64,000 bases of DNA from Dipylidium caninum (taxonomy: Eukaryota; Platyhelminthes; Cestoda; Cyclophyllidea; Dipylidiidae). Positions within the stretch are counted from its first letter, which is position 1. The number at the start of each line of letters is the position of its first letter. The stretch is from NCBI GenBank assembly GCA_017562135.1, contig QEYB01000921.1:744001-808000 (forward strand), written 5' to 3'. Shown here in pieces: positions 25,082-37,800 of the stretch. Below the pieces are notes generated by a model. The model did no database searches and was not told where the DNA came from. It saw nothing but the letters and a program-made list of their open reading frames with translations. A program made the position numbers and the translations under genes.

Positions 25082-28000
25082 TTACTCTTCGCCGCTGCCT
25101 GAAATGGCTTCCAGACCGGCATTGAGCTCGATGAGGCGACAACGTAAGTGATTTCGTTCATAGAGAAGACTGCGGAGCTGTTCGAGAACAAGGAGACCAT
25201 CTTGTTCCTCTGTCTGGCCTCGCAAAGTCATTAGCGACTCCAGACCCTCGCCTGGTGACACGTGTAATGGCATTGCCGGCGCCAGGGGCGATTGAACCTA
25301 CGGCAAAGACGTTCAAAGCAAGCAAACATAAAACCCCTTGATGTCCGGAGACTTCCATTATTTGATCTTAACGCCACAGCCGTTAAAATCAGTCCATGCC
25401 ATATATTAAAGTTTGACTTCATTACATTTAGAAATTTTCAGGCCTTGTTGGAGATCAAAAAAGTCTCTTACGTATGACCAAGGCTTTCAAGAGGTAATGA
25501 AGTTACTTAAAGTTTTTTGTTTCATTAGAAGGATTGAGAACCAGAAGCCCAAATATTCGTACTTTCCAAACAGAAGAGACGGTTCGATGTAGGACAAAGA
25601 AAGTTTTGTGAAATTATACCCAATGATAACTGAAGCAAGGTTATATAGGAAATATTCTGCTGCCTTATTTTGTAGACGATATCACTGCTTGAAACATTGA
25701 GACTTTATTAAATGCCTTTCAAAAAAGGATAGATATACTAACTAACGATTTCTGTGTTACAAGGATCAGAATTTTCATAAGTACTCCCTTAATGTGCTTC
25801 CAGTTGTAAACACTCTCTAACGTCCAAAGTCGTGCAGTTAGCAAAGTACATAAGTCTACAATACGAAGTGGAAAAAGTGCACAAAGAGCGAATGTAAGAC
25901 ATGATATACTCAATAAGACGTCTAACACATCATGCGGCCAAACTCCGGTCGCATTTGGACAAAGGCATTTCTGTCCACTACGCATTTGGAGAAGACCAAA
26001 AGGTTACGAAGAATGCTGACGACGACTTGGAAAAAACGCAACTAAAAGTCTTAAATTTTTATAAAATCTCATACGATTTAGCATATCATGCCATAGTCCA
26101 GGCAAAATTATAGCTAACACTACTTGCAAGGGAAAAGGCAGAAGACAAAGTGCCAATGGAAAGAAGGACTTCTATCGGCATTCAACACGGAGGTTTTATT
26201 GTCCTATTTCAACGAACTTGGGAATTTATCCTGTGCGCAGTGCAAGTGTACGTGAACAAAGTCATAGGGGGGCACAGAGGGTAGGCAAACAAGACAATAA
26301 CACAAATAAATGGACAAGAAATACAAGGAATTTAAGCCGACCAAATAATTTCAACTTGGTAGTCACCGAACAGTTAAATATCACTTCACTCCTAGATTAA
26401 TGAGGGCTGCGAGAGCAATGTCAGTAAGGTGGCGATCGGTGCGCATAAAATGGAGAGTGGATAGAGAAGAAACTCACCTGCTGAGTGTTTTTCGTCATTA
26501 GGGAGAGTTCTTCAATTTTTTTCTCGCAGACTGCCAGTTGAGCCTCCAGGGCAGTTTGCTCCGAGCTTAGATGACTTAGGCGTTTTGGCGACCTGGCGAC
26601 TGTAAGTTGGCCCGACTCCTTCGCCAGGCGGCAGACCTCCTCCTCCGCCTGCACAAAACACCGAGAATAGACCAGGTGAAGGAATTTCCTCTACGCACTT
26701 TTTTTTCACACAACCATATTGAAAAGTCAAGCCTGTGACTCTATTCTTTCTGCAGGAAATGCAATAATGCCGTCTGGTGTCGTGATTACAAACACTCTCA
26801 GGTGTCGATTTGTTTCCTAGCCGCAGAACCCAAAGCATTCACAGATTCCGTCGAAGGCAAATCCTGCAGGAAGTATCCATGTTAGCGTCAAACGTTTTTT
26901 CCGCTGTGGGCTGTCCATCGAAGCCTAAAATGTGTCTGAGAAGGCCACATTGTAGGGTCCGGGTTAAGCAAGTTATGGGTAAAAAAGGATGAATAAAGTT
27001 TTCATCGGCCCACAGGAGCTGCCAATGGACAGTGACCAAATTCCATCATACTAAGAATTTGCTCAAAATAGCGGGCAGTTGTGTAGATGGTCGTAAATTA
27101 AGATATGAAAATGACTGCTTTCTAAAAATAGACAGTCCAAAACTACTATGTTCGTCATGCTAAAAGAAGAAAACGCGCTCAAAGTGCATAAAATGAAGGA
27201 TACGAGAGGAGATTTTATCAGGGGAATGGATACACCCAAATGAGGATTGACTGACTACGCCTAACCCTTTTAACCATCAGTCTAAAATCAAACCACTGCA
27301 CAAGCTAATGAACCCCGGTGCTCTAAAGTGTAAAAAATTTAGAAAAGCCAAAAAAAGACAATATTTTAAATCAAAAATCAGGAAATAAGTTCTCAATTTC
27401 AAGAAGAAAACATATAACGGAATGATTAGACTGTGTAGTCAATTTTGAATATGCGGGTGCATTGATGAAGCCTGGGGAAAGACTTTTCCCTCTGGCATAA
27501 TATTAAATCTCAAATATCAAATATTACGCAGAATAAGGGTAAAAATACAAGTGAAATGCATACTGCGTCAATTGAGGCTTCGATAAAGAGTATCTCCCGC
27601 CTTGTTTCCTTAATCTCCTTCGCCTGACTAAGAACACCGGCTTTCAACAGTCGAATTAATTGCAAATCAGCAGCACGACCTTTGGGAGAAAAAGAAAAAA
27701 GAAAAAAGGAATTACCAATTGTAACAAATGAAGGAAGCTTAATCTTAAGAAGCTTCAACTCGGTAATTTAGGCGCAGGGAAGAGGGTTGCAAGACTGGTT
27801 ATTAGACATCATAATACCGGTTCACGAAGCAACAGGACCTTGACTTGAAAACCCTCCATAGATGATGAGAATTATGGCGAAAATCCAAATTTCAAAGAGG
27901 AAGAGTTGAACAGAATAAAAAGAACTGTCTGCCTTTAAATGACAATCTCCCTATTCCACTGCAACCTTAATTCACATATGCCGCCTCATTATTGCAAAAG

Positions 28001-29926
28001 TTTAGAAAAAACGTTCACATCAGAATATTTACTAACAAGCACATGTTGTCGCCATACATAATTGAAGGTGGTTCGGAAGAAAACAGGAAGTGAAGCAAAA
28101 TGAGAATAAGTCACAAAGAGAACTGCGGCATGACCATAAGCCAGATGGGCTTTTATGCTCTGTAAGGCCAAGAACTCTAGCGAAGTGAATGAAGCCTGAT
28201 GTTTCAATTTAGCAAAAAAAATATAATTACAAGTCACGTAAATAAAAAGTGTAAGGGTACGTCGAAGTAACTTTCTAGTTAAGTACAATCCTTTTGTCTA
28301 AATGAGTTATTGGGAAGGTCTTCCAAGAATACAGAGACGTGAAAATGATAATAAGGACAAGAAAGCAGTTACGAGGTAAACGAAGGTAAGTTGTCCTGGT
28401 TTATTGGTAAACGAAGGTAAGTTGTCCTGGTTTATTGGAGAATTTCAATAAATCTTACTTTCCTGTTGGGCAAGAAGCCGTTCTTCAGCTTTAGCCAGCA
28501 GCGATTCAACTTCTGGAGGTTTGGTTGAGAGAGATAGAGGACGATTTGGCTGTTTTCTACGTCCCGCTACGAGATCTGACACACAGGGCTGTGTTGTACC
28601 TTCTTCCATCTCTGCTTCGGCATTCTCTAGTTGACATTTCAACCGCTGGTTCTCCGACTCCAGAGCCGCGATTTGATCCATCATTTTTTGAGTCTCGTTG
28701 TACCAACTTTGCTGCATTAGATCCAGGTCCTGCAAGAAAAAATATGGTAGTGCTCGATCGGCGAAAATGAAGGCACATTGCTTGAGTGAAATGCTATTTT
28801 ACAAACCAATGCAATAATGAAAGAGGCAGAAGAGGGGATGGTTTTAATCATTTCGCAAATATATTATTCACCCACATTAAAAAGTCAATGTGTAATGCTT
28901 ATATTGCTAATTGCCGGTGTTCATGACAGAACGAACCATTGCTAAACACGAAAGTATTAAACAGCCGTGGGGAATGTGTAGGCAAGAATGCAGCAAAGTT
29001 TGAATAACTAGCGGATATGCATGAATGATTTCAACTAGCAAAGAAAGAATGTGAGTGGACGCAAACGCTGCAGAATGACAAATTTTATTTTGATCACGAA
29101 AACTACAAAATCATAAAATTCTGCATTAAAACGTCTCAGGAATAAACGGAAGAAAGATATATGTGTCTTTAAAAAATAATGCAAAATGAGTTCCAAAAAG
29201 CATTATAAAACAGGTTCTGCGAGTTTAATTCAATCGCATTTACAAACCCTCAGTCCCCTAAATTCTTCAAGGGTAGCAGGGACATAGGTGAACAAACATG
29301 TAGGTATAAGGTAGGTATATTCAAAAACGACTGAGCTTATTTTCTTACTGATATTTTTACATTCACTTTGAAAACACAAAAAACTCAAACATCAAATTCC
29401 ACCATCCGTAAAACTGAAGGAAACTCAAAATAAGACACAGAACGACAAAATATAATAAAGTGGAATGCAACATAATGTTTTCTTGGTACGTGTCTATCGC
29501 AGAGACCAAACAACCTTACACTAAATAGGAAGTATAAGCAGACCCCAAATTATTCCACATCCGTCGTCGAATAAGTGTAAAAAAGCATGCTTCCTAGTCC
29601 AGACATCCCAAAAAATTAAACATAAAAGTACATCACATTTCTCGCTCTTTACCACACCCACATGTCTAACCTACCAGAGCAAAGTCCCGACGGTCATGCT
29701 CGGTCCTTTCATTCTTCAAAACATCATGTTGCTCTCGTAATTCTTCAATGATGCGTTCTGTATCATTTAAATGACTGACGCAGAATTCAAGTTCCTCCAG
29801 CGCATGTATAACTTTGTACATAAGACATTCGAAACCTTCTGGCCCATGCTCATCGATCAAAAGCTGCAACTCTTGACCGATTAAAGAAGCGGCCGAGTAT
29901 ACATCAGTCGTTGTACAAAAACTCAT
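25082..29926 (-). CDS. RILP-like Rab effector protein
   Basis: Proteins of this family bind Rab GTPases and dynein-linked partners to position lysosomes or act at cilia. Five exons (29675-29926, 28459-28729, 27564-27679, 26478-26648, 25082-25297) agree in phase and give 341 residues. Exon 1 is an RH1 domain: DVYSAASLIGQELQLLIDEH, then LMYKVIHALEELE, as in RILPL1/2. Exon 2 continues a coiled coil (SWYNETQKMMDQIAALESEN). Exon 3 has LLKAGVLSQAKEIKETRREI, like the human KEVVDKQRDEIRAK region. The last exon ends with an RH2-like block, EQLRSLLYERNHLRCRLIEL. The ATG chosen gives MSFCTTTDVY, immediately before RH1. All four introns are long (779-1180 bases), unlike most genes here. JIP3/4 also have RH1, but they are much larger. 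Confidence 0.9.
28376..28437 (+). repeat. perfect 31-bp tandem duplication
   Basis: Two identical, directly adjacent 31-base units (28376-28406 and 28407-28437) start GTAAACGAAGGTAAG. They lie in the RILP-like intron, about 20 bases beyond the exon 2 donor. The identity suggests a recent slippage duplication. Confidence 0.9.
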
Positions 29927-30610
29927 TTGGAAGACAACTGCCGAAGCTACTACAAAAGGTAGGCTAAAAATAACAACCGTTTGCGGAGATGCCAACTTAC
30001 GTAAAAAATATGACCAAAATGTGGTTCAGCAAAAGTTGTAGTAAAGACTAACTAAAACCCTGTCATCTGAAATCAGAGCAGAGGAGTGAGTTGCTCGGTA
30101 AGCGATATATTCCTTCAGATATAGTAAAAAACTGACGCGTAACGACGCAAAGACAAATCGAGGGCTTAAGGGGGGGGGGGAGTCCAGCGAATACAGTAGA
30201 CGCTGAGTCCGATGCGAGGGCTACCTTGAGGTTAAATTAGTAGAATTGTTAAGCTTAAGATGTCACAAAGTGGATTAAAAGAATACATCCAAAAGTATTA
30301 ACACCAAGAAGTAGACTTCATCAGATACTCTGGCATTTTTGCGTACCAAAGCTCCTGATGTTTAATAATTTTAAGAAAAATAGCAGGAAACAACCGCACA
30401 TTTCCGGTGCCCCTAGACAGAATTAGATTTTTTATTTAAAATCTTTCTTTATTTCTGCTCCTTGAAAAATATTACCTAGTTGTAAAGGATATACACGAGT
30501 CAAACTTTTCCCCCCGTCCGGCGACGGGAAATCGCGTTGTGATTGGCCCCACCTAACCGACGGCGCAAGGAGATCTCGGCACCCAACGTCTTAGCAGTTT
30601 CGCGTTTGCC
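29927..30610. promoter_or_regulatory. shared divergent promoter region, RILP-like / NUDCD1
   Basis: The two start codons face away from each other across 684 bases. The NUDCD1-proximal part is GC-rich. It holds a perfect 6-bp inverted repeat with a 4-base loop at 30513-30528 (CCCGTC..GACGGG) and an inverted CCAAT (ATTGG, 30542-30546). These look like core promoter elements of a TATA-less housekeeping gene. An 11-base poly-G run lies at 30170-30180. Confidence 0.4.
30170..30180 (+). repeat. poly-G homopolymer
   Basis: Eleven consecutive G bases in the divergent promoter region; length may vary or be a sequencing uncertainty. Confidence 0.6.
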
Positions 30611-33324
30611 ATGATGAATGCGTCTATTTTGCCGAATCGAGATTTACTTGACCCGAAATTTCAATCTTATAAGCTCTCGCTCAAGACCGGTGTTATCATT
30701 ACCACTCTTGAGAACGAAGGTTTGTTACATTTTTTTGATTGACTTGCACAGGTGTTGATCTAAAATCTCTTTCCACAGGATAACTATTCTCGACTGAACA
30801 TCCAGCTTTCGTCTTTGCACAACTGTTTGTTCCAGGATACCTTTTTCCCTAATCACTTATTCTACGTAACAGCAACCTGGAAGGTATTCCGCTTTTATCT
30901 GTCCAGTTTATTTCTTAGGTCAAAGGTTTAGTTATTCCTTCAAGAAAGGAGGCATTTACGAGTGGCCAAACCGTATTTTCTATCCCGCAACGGTTGTCCA
31001 ATGAAACAGCTTTAGTACACAATGTTTCAATCAAGTTTCTACGAAATTATGCATTACTTTCCAATGGTTTCAATGATATCTACCTTCTTGAAACTGGTGA
31101 CCGTCTATCAGAGGCTCTCACACCTTGGCGAGTGCGTTTATTTTGCTGTAAAGTAATGAGCATCTTGTGTTTTGTTAGGTTGTTTTTGAACATCCACTCG
31201 ATTTAGCATCGAATTCTGGCTATTTGGTTGATGCAGTTGAAACAAAGGCGTGTGACGACTCACTCCAGATAGACTGTATCATTTTGTCTGCGAATAAAAT
31301 AGGAGATAAAAAGTCTGGAGCTCATATTGACTGGTTTACGATTTCTCGTAAGTTACTTCACCACTCTGCAGTTCACTCCGTTATTATAATTCCATGGAGT
31401 AATTTCTTTACCAGAAAATGTAACTGATTGGCGAATGACCCGACATAGACGTCTGTGCTGTGCCGCCTTCCCGGATTACATAACCTTTGAAGGAGACGCC
31501 TCCTACTTGGCAGTTCGTTCGTCTCTACCTCTTATTCCTCTCCATGATACCCTAAATCCAGATATTAAACCGCCATTGAATACTTCGCCGCCAGTTAAAG
31601 ACCAGTCAGAAGTTCGTTTCACTTGGACTCAGTCCCTTCCAGCCATGCCGGAAGGTGACAGCACTCTCCTCAACGTTCTCGTGAAACTCAGCGATAAATA
31701 TTCCATTTCTGACCCCAAAACGTCTCTACGCATCGCATGTAAGCCCTGTGAGGTCGGCGATGATTGTGGTGAAAATTTGCCTTTCCACCGACTAGAGCTT
31801 GTCATACACACTGAAGAGGGTGATGTTCAATTGTGTGATGCCCGTCTTTTTGCTCCCGTACGAGCTGGCGACCCAATGTGGACTTACGATCGCGAAACTA
31901 ATAGGTGCGTCCTCCTACTTGTTTCCCAAATACCAATATTTACTTGTAATTTTTGAGTGATAGTTGTTTGGTTTTCCTAGTATCGATATCACAATCGTGA
32001 AGTCCGATGCAGGTACTTGGCCTCGTCTCTTTGCTGATCTTGACGAAGAGAGGCATTTGGGTGTTGAGTATGACGATGAAGCGTTAATTTCGGCGACTCC
32101 TGACATTAAAGATGCGCCGATGCAGAGCTGTTTCAATGTAGAACAGCTTGAAGATGTGGATATGATCCACGAGGACGATGATGAAGATGCTGTCATGCAG
32201 CGTATTGATGGAAAATCCTTAGAAACCGTCTTAAGGGTTTGTCATTTATTTTATTTATTGTCTTGAAGGTAGGATTTCAATACAACACTTGAATACTTGA
32301 GTAGAGTTTTATCCATTGAAGTTCAAATGTATCGCTTTTGTCCTCGCGCATTTTCGTCCCCGGCTTTTTATTAGCTCCATTTACTATAAAGACATTCATT
32401 AATGTTATCCATATTTTAAACGGGTTTTATCGCCTTGGAATTGTTGGAAAAAATGATAGATTTAGTACTTATTGTATCTCGCTTTTCTTGTAGTAATTGT
32501 TCAATAAATAGCAGTTGTGCTAGAAACTCTCACGAATAAACGAATACGCAAAGTTTTATAAATCCACAATTCACTTCACACCCATGGTGATTTACTAAAG
32601 TCAAAGGAAACCTCATAAAGAATCTAATGTAAGTTATTAAACCTGAAAAAAAGTATATTCAAAGATATCTGGACACTGGTACTTAAACAGGGGGAGTGTT
32701 GTTTAAAGGCGAAATACTCCCTAGTTTATATCTTTAGCCTTTTGTATACCTACACACAGACCTTTCCTTCATTCACATGTTTTGCCCATTTAGGCTGAAA
32801 TGATAGGTCACCAGAAGCTCTACACAGCCCCGACCTGTGTCGATAGTGACGGGCTAAGTTCGCCGTCTCATCTTCTCTGCACCCGCTATGATGTAGACGG
32901 TCTCTTGTGGGCACCTCAGCTCCACAATACAAAACAACCCTGGATACATGTGGCCACTCTGCAAGCTTTCGGCTATGTCCTGGCCAGCAAGCAGAACCGC
33001 CGTTTCGTCGCTTCTCCACCAATTAGCCTCGCCGCTACCCCTACAAGTGTGGCTTTTGTCGCTGTAGCTGACATCAGTCGTCACATCTACGTCTACTGGC
33101 AACCTGCCAAGAATCCTCTTGCTGAATTGCGCCACCGACATACTGGGGACAAATCGAGTTCGGGTTCTAGTGTTGTTCATGTGGCCTGGCAACAGGTTAT
33201 CTCGCTGCCTGACGATGACGAGATTATTGGCTTTGCGGCCGTGATGGATCCGCCCTACCCGGCGTGTGTGGTCGCTACTCAGCGCGCTTTATACCTAATT
33301 TGTCTGGATGAGGGAGATAGTTAA
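30611..33324 (+). CDS. NUDCD1: NudC domain-containing protein 1
   Basis: This is a CS/p23-fold co-chaperone-like protein of about 620 residues. Exons are 30611-30719, 30779-30883, 30919-31131, 31179-31347, 31415-31904, 31981-32236 and 32794-33324. Exon 1 gives LLDPKFQSYKLSL, matching the human LLDPRFEGYKLSL. Exon 5 carries the CS domain (VRFTWTQSLPAMPEGDSTLL), and exon 6 has GTWPRLF. The last exon has RYDVDGLLWAPQ, HVATLQAFGYVLASKQNRRF and a C-terminus like human NUDCD1. Introns are 35-76 bases except the last (557). One problem: exon 1 ends in phase 1 while exon 2 needs phase 0, so the first junction is off by one base in this sequence. It is head-to-head with the RILP-like gene. Confidence 0.93.
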
Positions 33325-33514
33325 TTGTACGTGCGGTTAAATACTTTTGTTATTATTTGTGCACCTTCGGCATAAAATGTTTTGTATACCAATGAGTGCC
33401 GTGATCCTCTTTGGCAGAGTAATTTCCGAGGCGTTTGCATATTGTTCTAAGAACCCAGATCATAGCGATGTCAGAAGTATTGTAAATTTTATGTTGCATC
33501 TAAAGAAAAATGCC

Positions 33515-33814
33515 TCACTTGGATGAGCTGAAGGTGGAACTAAGTTGAAAGAGATTTTCTGTTATTATGCTGCGGATATAACTTCGCGGTGGGGATTGTG
33601 CTAGTTCATTGAAGCAGTCTTCTACCTCCACTATTCGCGCAGTGAAATTCTTCAATGGAACTGAATGAACATAAAGTCTTAACTTCTCCTTGTTTTCGCC
33701 ATTCGAAAGGTAGGCATTTTGATCAGGAGTTAAATCCGGACCTCCCACTGCCTCTGTCAACGAAGACGAGATACTTGAAGTTGGCCAAGTTTGGCAAAAA
33801 ATACAACCCATCAC
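33515..33814 (-). CDS. hypothetical 99-residue protein
   Basis: This single-exon frame lies tail-to-tail with NUDCD1, 190 bases from its stop. The predicted protein is mostly helical in its second half (ENKEKLRLYVHSVPL, RIVEVEDCFNELAQ) and begins with a Cys pair (GCIFC). I do not recognise a family. A longer gene with an upstream exon, or a chance frame, cannot be excluded. The transposon remnant begins about 240 bases further right. Confidence 0.3.
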   Translation of the reverse strand: MMGCIFCQTWPTSSISSSLTEAVGGPDLTPDQNAYLSNGENKEKLRLYVHSVPLKNFTARIVEVEDCFNELAQSPPRSYIRSIITENLFQLSSTFSSSK

Positions 33815-34055
33815 CTCTCATAATCTGTTGACTTATAAGTTCCGGACATGAAAAACCATCAAAATTGGATTCGGCTGTCTTGATATGTTAACGTCAGCCC
33901 TACCGATAACTTCTCCCCTTCTCAACGGCAATTTCAGACAAGTGGTGCGTTTTTATTTGGCACATGCTCCTCTCGCTATTTTGTCGCCTAATACTGACGT
34001 AGCAGAGTCTTAAGTGTAACCATGGCTACTGATGAAGTTAATCTACGCTACTGTA

Positions 34056-34885
34056 TTTTTGTACGAATTTCAAAAAGGAAGAAATGCTACAGAATCATGT
34101 AGAAATTTATTGGAGTGTTTGATGAAGGTATAGTTTCTGATGAGATATGTAGAAGATGGTCCAAAACATTTGAGTTTTCTGATGAGGAGCCACGGTTTGC
34201 GTGACGATCCTTAACCGACGACGATCTTGTCAAGACCATGTTGGAGGAAAATCCCCTTTGTGATAGCGTCGGAGGTCGGAGAAAGGCTTAAATCACCTCA
34301 GCAAATCATTTCGGACCGTGTTCAGGAGATAGGATTGGTGTATGTGCCTTCTCGGAAATCGACTCCTTCTTAGGCCGGATGGTAAATGGGTAGAAGATTT
34401 GGATTACCTACGAAAGAGTTGTGAGGGGAGGAGTATAATGTGAACATGGAGGACCTAGCTCTTCCATTTCTAAACCAGACTTGACTCTGCTAAGGGAATG
34501 TTGTGGTGCGGATGGTGGGGCATTCAAGGATCAACACATTCCAAGTTTTGTAAACTTTACGAGAGGCTCAATTCGGAGAAGTGTTGTCAGCGACTGGATA
34601 GATTAAATTAGAGCCGTTTGAGAAAAGAGGCTGGCGATGTTCAATGGGAGAGACATCATACTACACGATGATGGAGCCGAGAGCCACATGCTGCTTTGGG
34701 GACCCGTTAAGAAATCGTAGATGGAGGCTGGGAAATCTTGGCACCTTCCCGCTATCACGTGTTATTGTAGTCAAGGTTTTTTCAAGGGCAAAAAATCCGA
34801 AAATGACATCGAACAAACACTGGTTCAATTTTACGCACTCTAAGATAAAACACAAAGTCGATATACAAATTGCCCCCACACTGTG
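34056..34885 (+). mobile_element. degenerate mariner transposase (pseudogene)
   Basis: The start reads FLYEFQKGRNATESCRNL, then FDEGIVSDEICRRWSKTFE, the helix-turn-helix part of a mariner transposase. Next comes a TDDDLVKTMLEENP linker. Near 34640 the frame RDIILHDDGAESHMLLW matches the catalytic ILHDNARPH.A block with the second aspartate retained. FFKGKKSENDIEQTLVQFYA follows at the C-terminus. In-frame stops (for example after EEPRFA) and frame changes make it non-functional. Terminal inverted repeats were not located, so the element is probably longer than the marked part. It is more complete than the fragment at 24 kb. Confidence 0.88.
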
Positions 34886-34889
34886 AAGA

Positions 34890-37800
34890 AGTCATTAATA
34901 AGAAGGCCGATTGTGCTATTTAATAGTTTATTGACGACAAATACAACTATTTTATTCCAAAAACGGACAGAACTCCTCGGCAGGCTGCACTTATGCCACA
35001 TAGACGAACGCGATCCCGGACATATCGCCGTATTTGAAGGCCCTTGGGACCCTAGGCCCTGGCTCGCTTGCTCTCGGACGACATCACCTTATGTTGCCAC
35101 GACTTTTGTCACCTATTCTTGCAGTGTCATCACAACAGCATAGCCAAGGCAACCCGTAGGCACAAAAGGACTCGCTTTGCCCAGCTGTCACTCATTTTGC
35201 CGGGAGACCTGCGCTGAAATCTCAAGCATTGACTTCGCTGACTAAATTCTTTATGATAGTTGCTTTAGACTCAGTCCATCTCTTCAGATGGTTTTTTCGG
35301 GGGTTTCTATTAAACAAATCCGATTTGTATCTCAAACATGCAATTGGGGTCGTACCGATTACTTGTCTTCTGTCTTTTTGCCTCCTCAACGGCAGTTGAT
35401 TTCTCAGCAAATACACGATCGCCATTTCAACACCGTTGCAAAGTGGTGCGCAGAACCCTGCTTTGATAGATTGGGCGAAATCTACGAAACGAAGCGGGAG
35501 AAGGCATTAAGTCTCCCATAGTAATAGTACATGCTTATTCAACGGCCACAAGATGATTTCAGATTTGATATTTACTGTTAATAATAGCAGCTTCCAGAAA
35601 GCGAATGAGAATAATTGCTTTTTTGAAAAAGGGGAGATAGTTTTTCGTGCCCTTTCGCTGCTTCAGATTGCGGAGGACCAGCCCATTAATGAGTTCTGAG
35701 ATCATCTACAGAAGAAAAATCATGTAATGTTTTGGGTTCCGTTAGTAATTTAAGATTTCTCAACTAAATGGAGTTATAATAATGCGTCAACTTCTGAGAT
35801 TTTTACTTTCTGTCACCATCGTCTCCAACATCCGATTCTCGAACGGGCTGGTCTACTTTGACTTTACGTGAGGTCTCTTTCCTCATCTTCACTGATTCCT
35901 CTTTGTCAGTTAGGAAAAGTCAAGGATTTTATCCATACCCCTAAGGACGCTGGCCAATTAGCCACAGTGGTGCATGGACAAAGTTTTACTAAATCTCCGT
36001 GAGTGCGAAAAATCCATTTCATGTGTTTGACAAAAGGAGGTTTTTTGCGAATACAGGGTAACTGAAGTATAAACGCGGGGGTGGCATAGGCTTGCTTTGA
36101 GTTTGCGAAGTGGGAGAAACAAGTGTTACTAGTTCGCAAATAGTTCTTCCGTCTATTCGCTGTATATCGTCTTCTTCACACTGTGGTATTCATCTTGTTT
36201 TACCAAAGACGTTTGCTAGTCCACGAGATGAGGTCGCCACCCTCTGCTTAACTTTGGTGTAGTGTAATTTTCAAGAAATCCACTTTTCTCACGATGTGAA
36301 TCATACTGGTGAAATTGCATAAATCATGAAATTCGTATGTGAAATGTCGCCTCATTAATAGTTACGGAAGTGGTGCTTTGCATTGGTGGAACATCAGAAT
36401 TGGTGGTTATTTCGTACATTCTCCTGGGCCGACGATAAGGCAACCAAATAAATCTCGGGTATACGCGCCGAGGGGAGAGGCGCTCTTCGTCACCGCGCAT
36501 AACATTGTAATAACAACCAGAAAACGGTTACACTTCATCGTTAGTACTGATCCACTTACTTGAGACAGGTAGTAGGCTCAACTGCCCCTTCCCCTTATTA
36601 CGATCATGCCTCGTCAGCGTAACTGCGCTTGTCGCTGAGTCATCAGCTGTCAATAGCCTGTGAACCAAGCTGTGGGCTGAACCCTCTCCACCGTGCCTCT
36701 TGTCGCCTGGACTGGCGCGCTCGCACCCAGGTTGTGATTGACGTGTGCTCACTCACATGCGGGCGCCCGTCCAACGGGCGTCAATCTTCCGACCCCTCGT
36801 CTGCGTGTATCGGCCAATGCGGTGACGAGATACTGTGCCGATCGATATTCTAATTACTCTGCGACTACGTGCGCACCGGGTGAGTAATTCCGCCTCTGTG
36901 TGCGCGTCCGTGCGTGCGTGTGGGTGATTTTAACGCGTGGTGATGAAGTTTAGTTAGAACAAAGGACGGCACCCGAAACTCTCTCGGCTCCAGGGTTCTT
37001 TCCGCGAAGTTGTGGCTGTTGAGGAAGTGGAGGCGTGGCGGTTTACGGATAATTCTCTCTTGCTTTCATATGACTTCGACGCTTAAGTTTTGAGATTCAA
37101 CCAATTTCACTTTACGTCGTCAACGTATAGACCAAGTGTAGCAGCTCTGAGAACTAAACTCTTTGGAAACATTATATTATTGCCTATTTGGGGAGGTTGT
37201 GCTCGTTTCTCTCCTCAGTTTTCACAGGTTGCCGGGCTCATGATGTCTTCGTCTGGATCCATCTGTTCATGAGGTTAACATGCCTGAGCCGTAGTCGGAA
37301 AGGAGAGTGAACTCATACAATACATTTAATTCAATTTCACAAATAGCATGACCATAAAGTCTACGTGTGAACAAGGAGACCTTCCAGTGCTCGCTGGCGA
37401 TTCAGTCGTCAGCAGATTTACAACATTCTCCACCTCATTGAGGAAAGCACCTACCAACCGCCCGCATTACCACATGAAGACAAGCTTTTGTCAGTTCCTT
37501 TTGATGACGACTCAGAAAACGTTTAAAAACGTTCCCGATTTGTCAAATCGCGGGGTACGTGATAGGGAGATGTGGGAGAGGGGGGGCACTCCGAAACCGC
37601 TTCAGAACCTACTCCGTCGTTTTATTGGGGAGCTGGGCCACAACTCTTCAAACAACTATGCTTCAACCTACCATCCTCCATTTGGTGAGAGTTGGCGAGC
37701 CAAGCAAGTGTGCTGTTGGTATGTCTACAATTTCTCACAGGTATCAGGCCCCGTAACTTCTCTCCTTCAATTTACTCTGCAGTGGAATGTGATATTATTG

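Noticed and set aside
28376..28437. Possible CRISPR-like repeat
   Set aside because: Only two units, directly abutting without spacers, in an intron of a eukaryotic gene.
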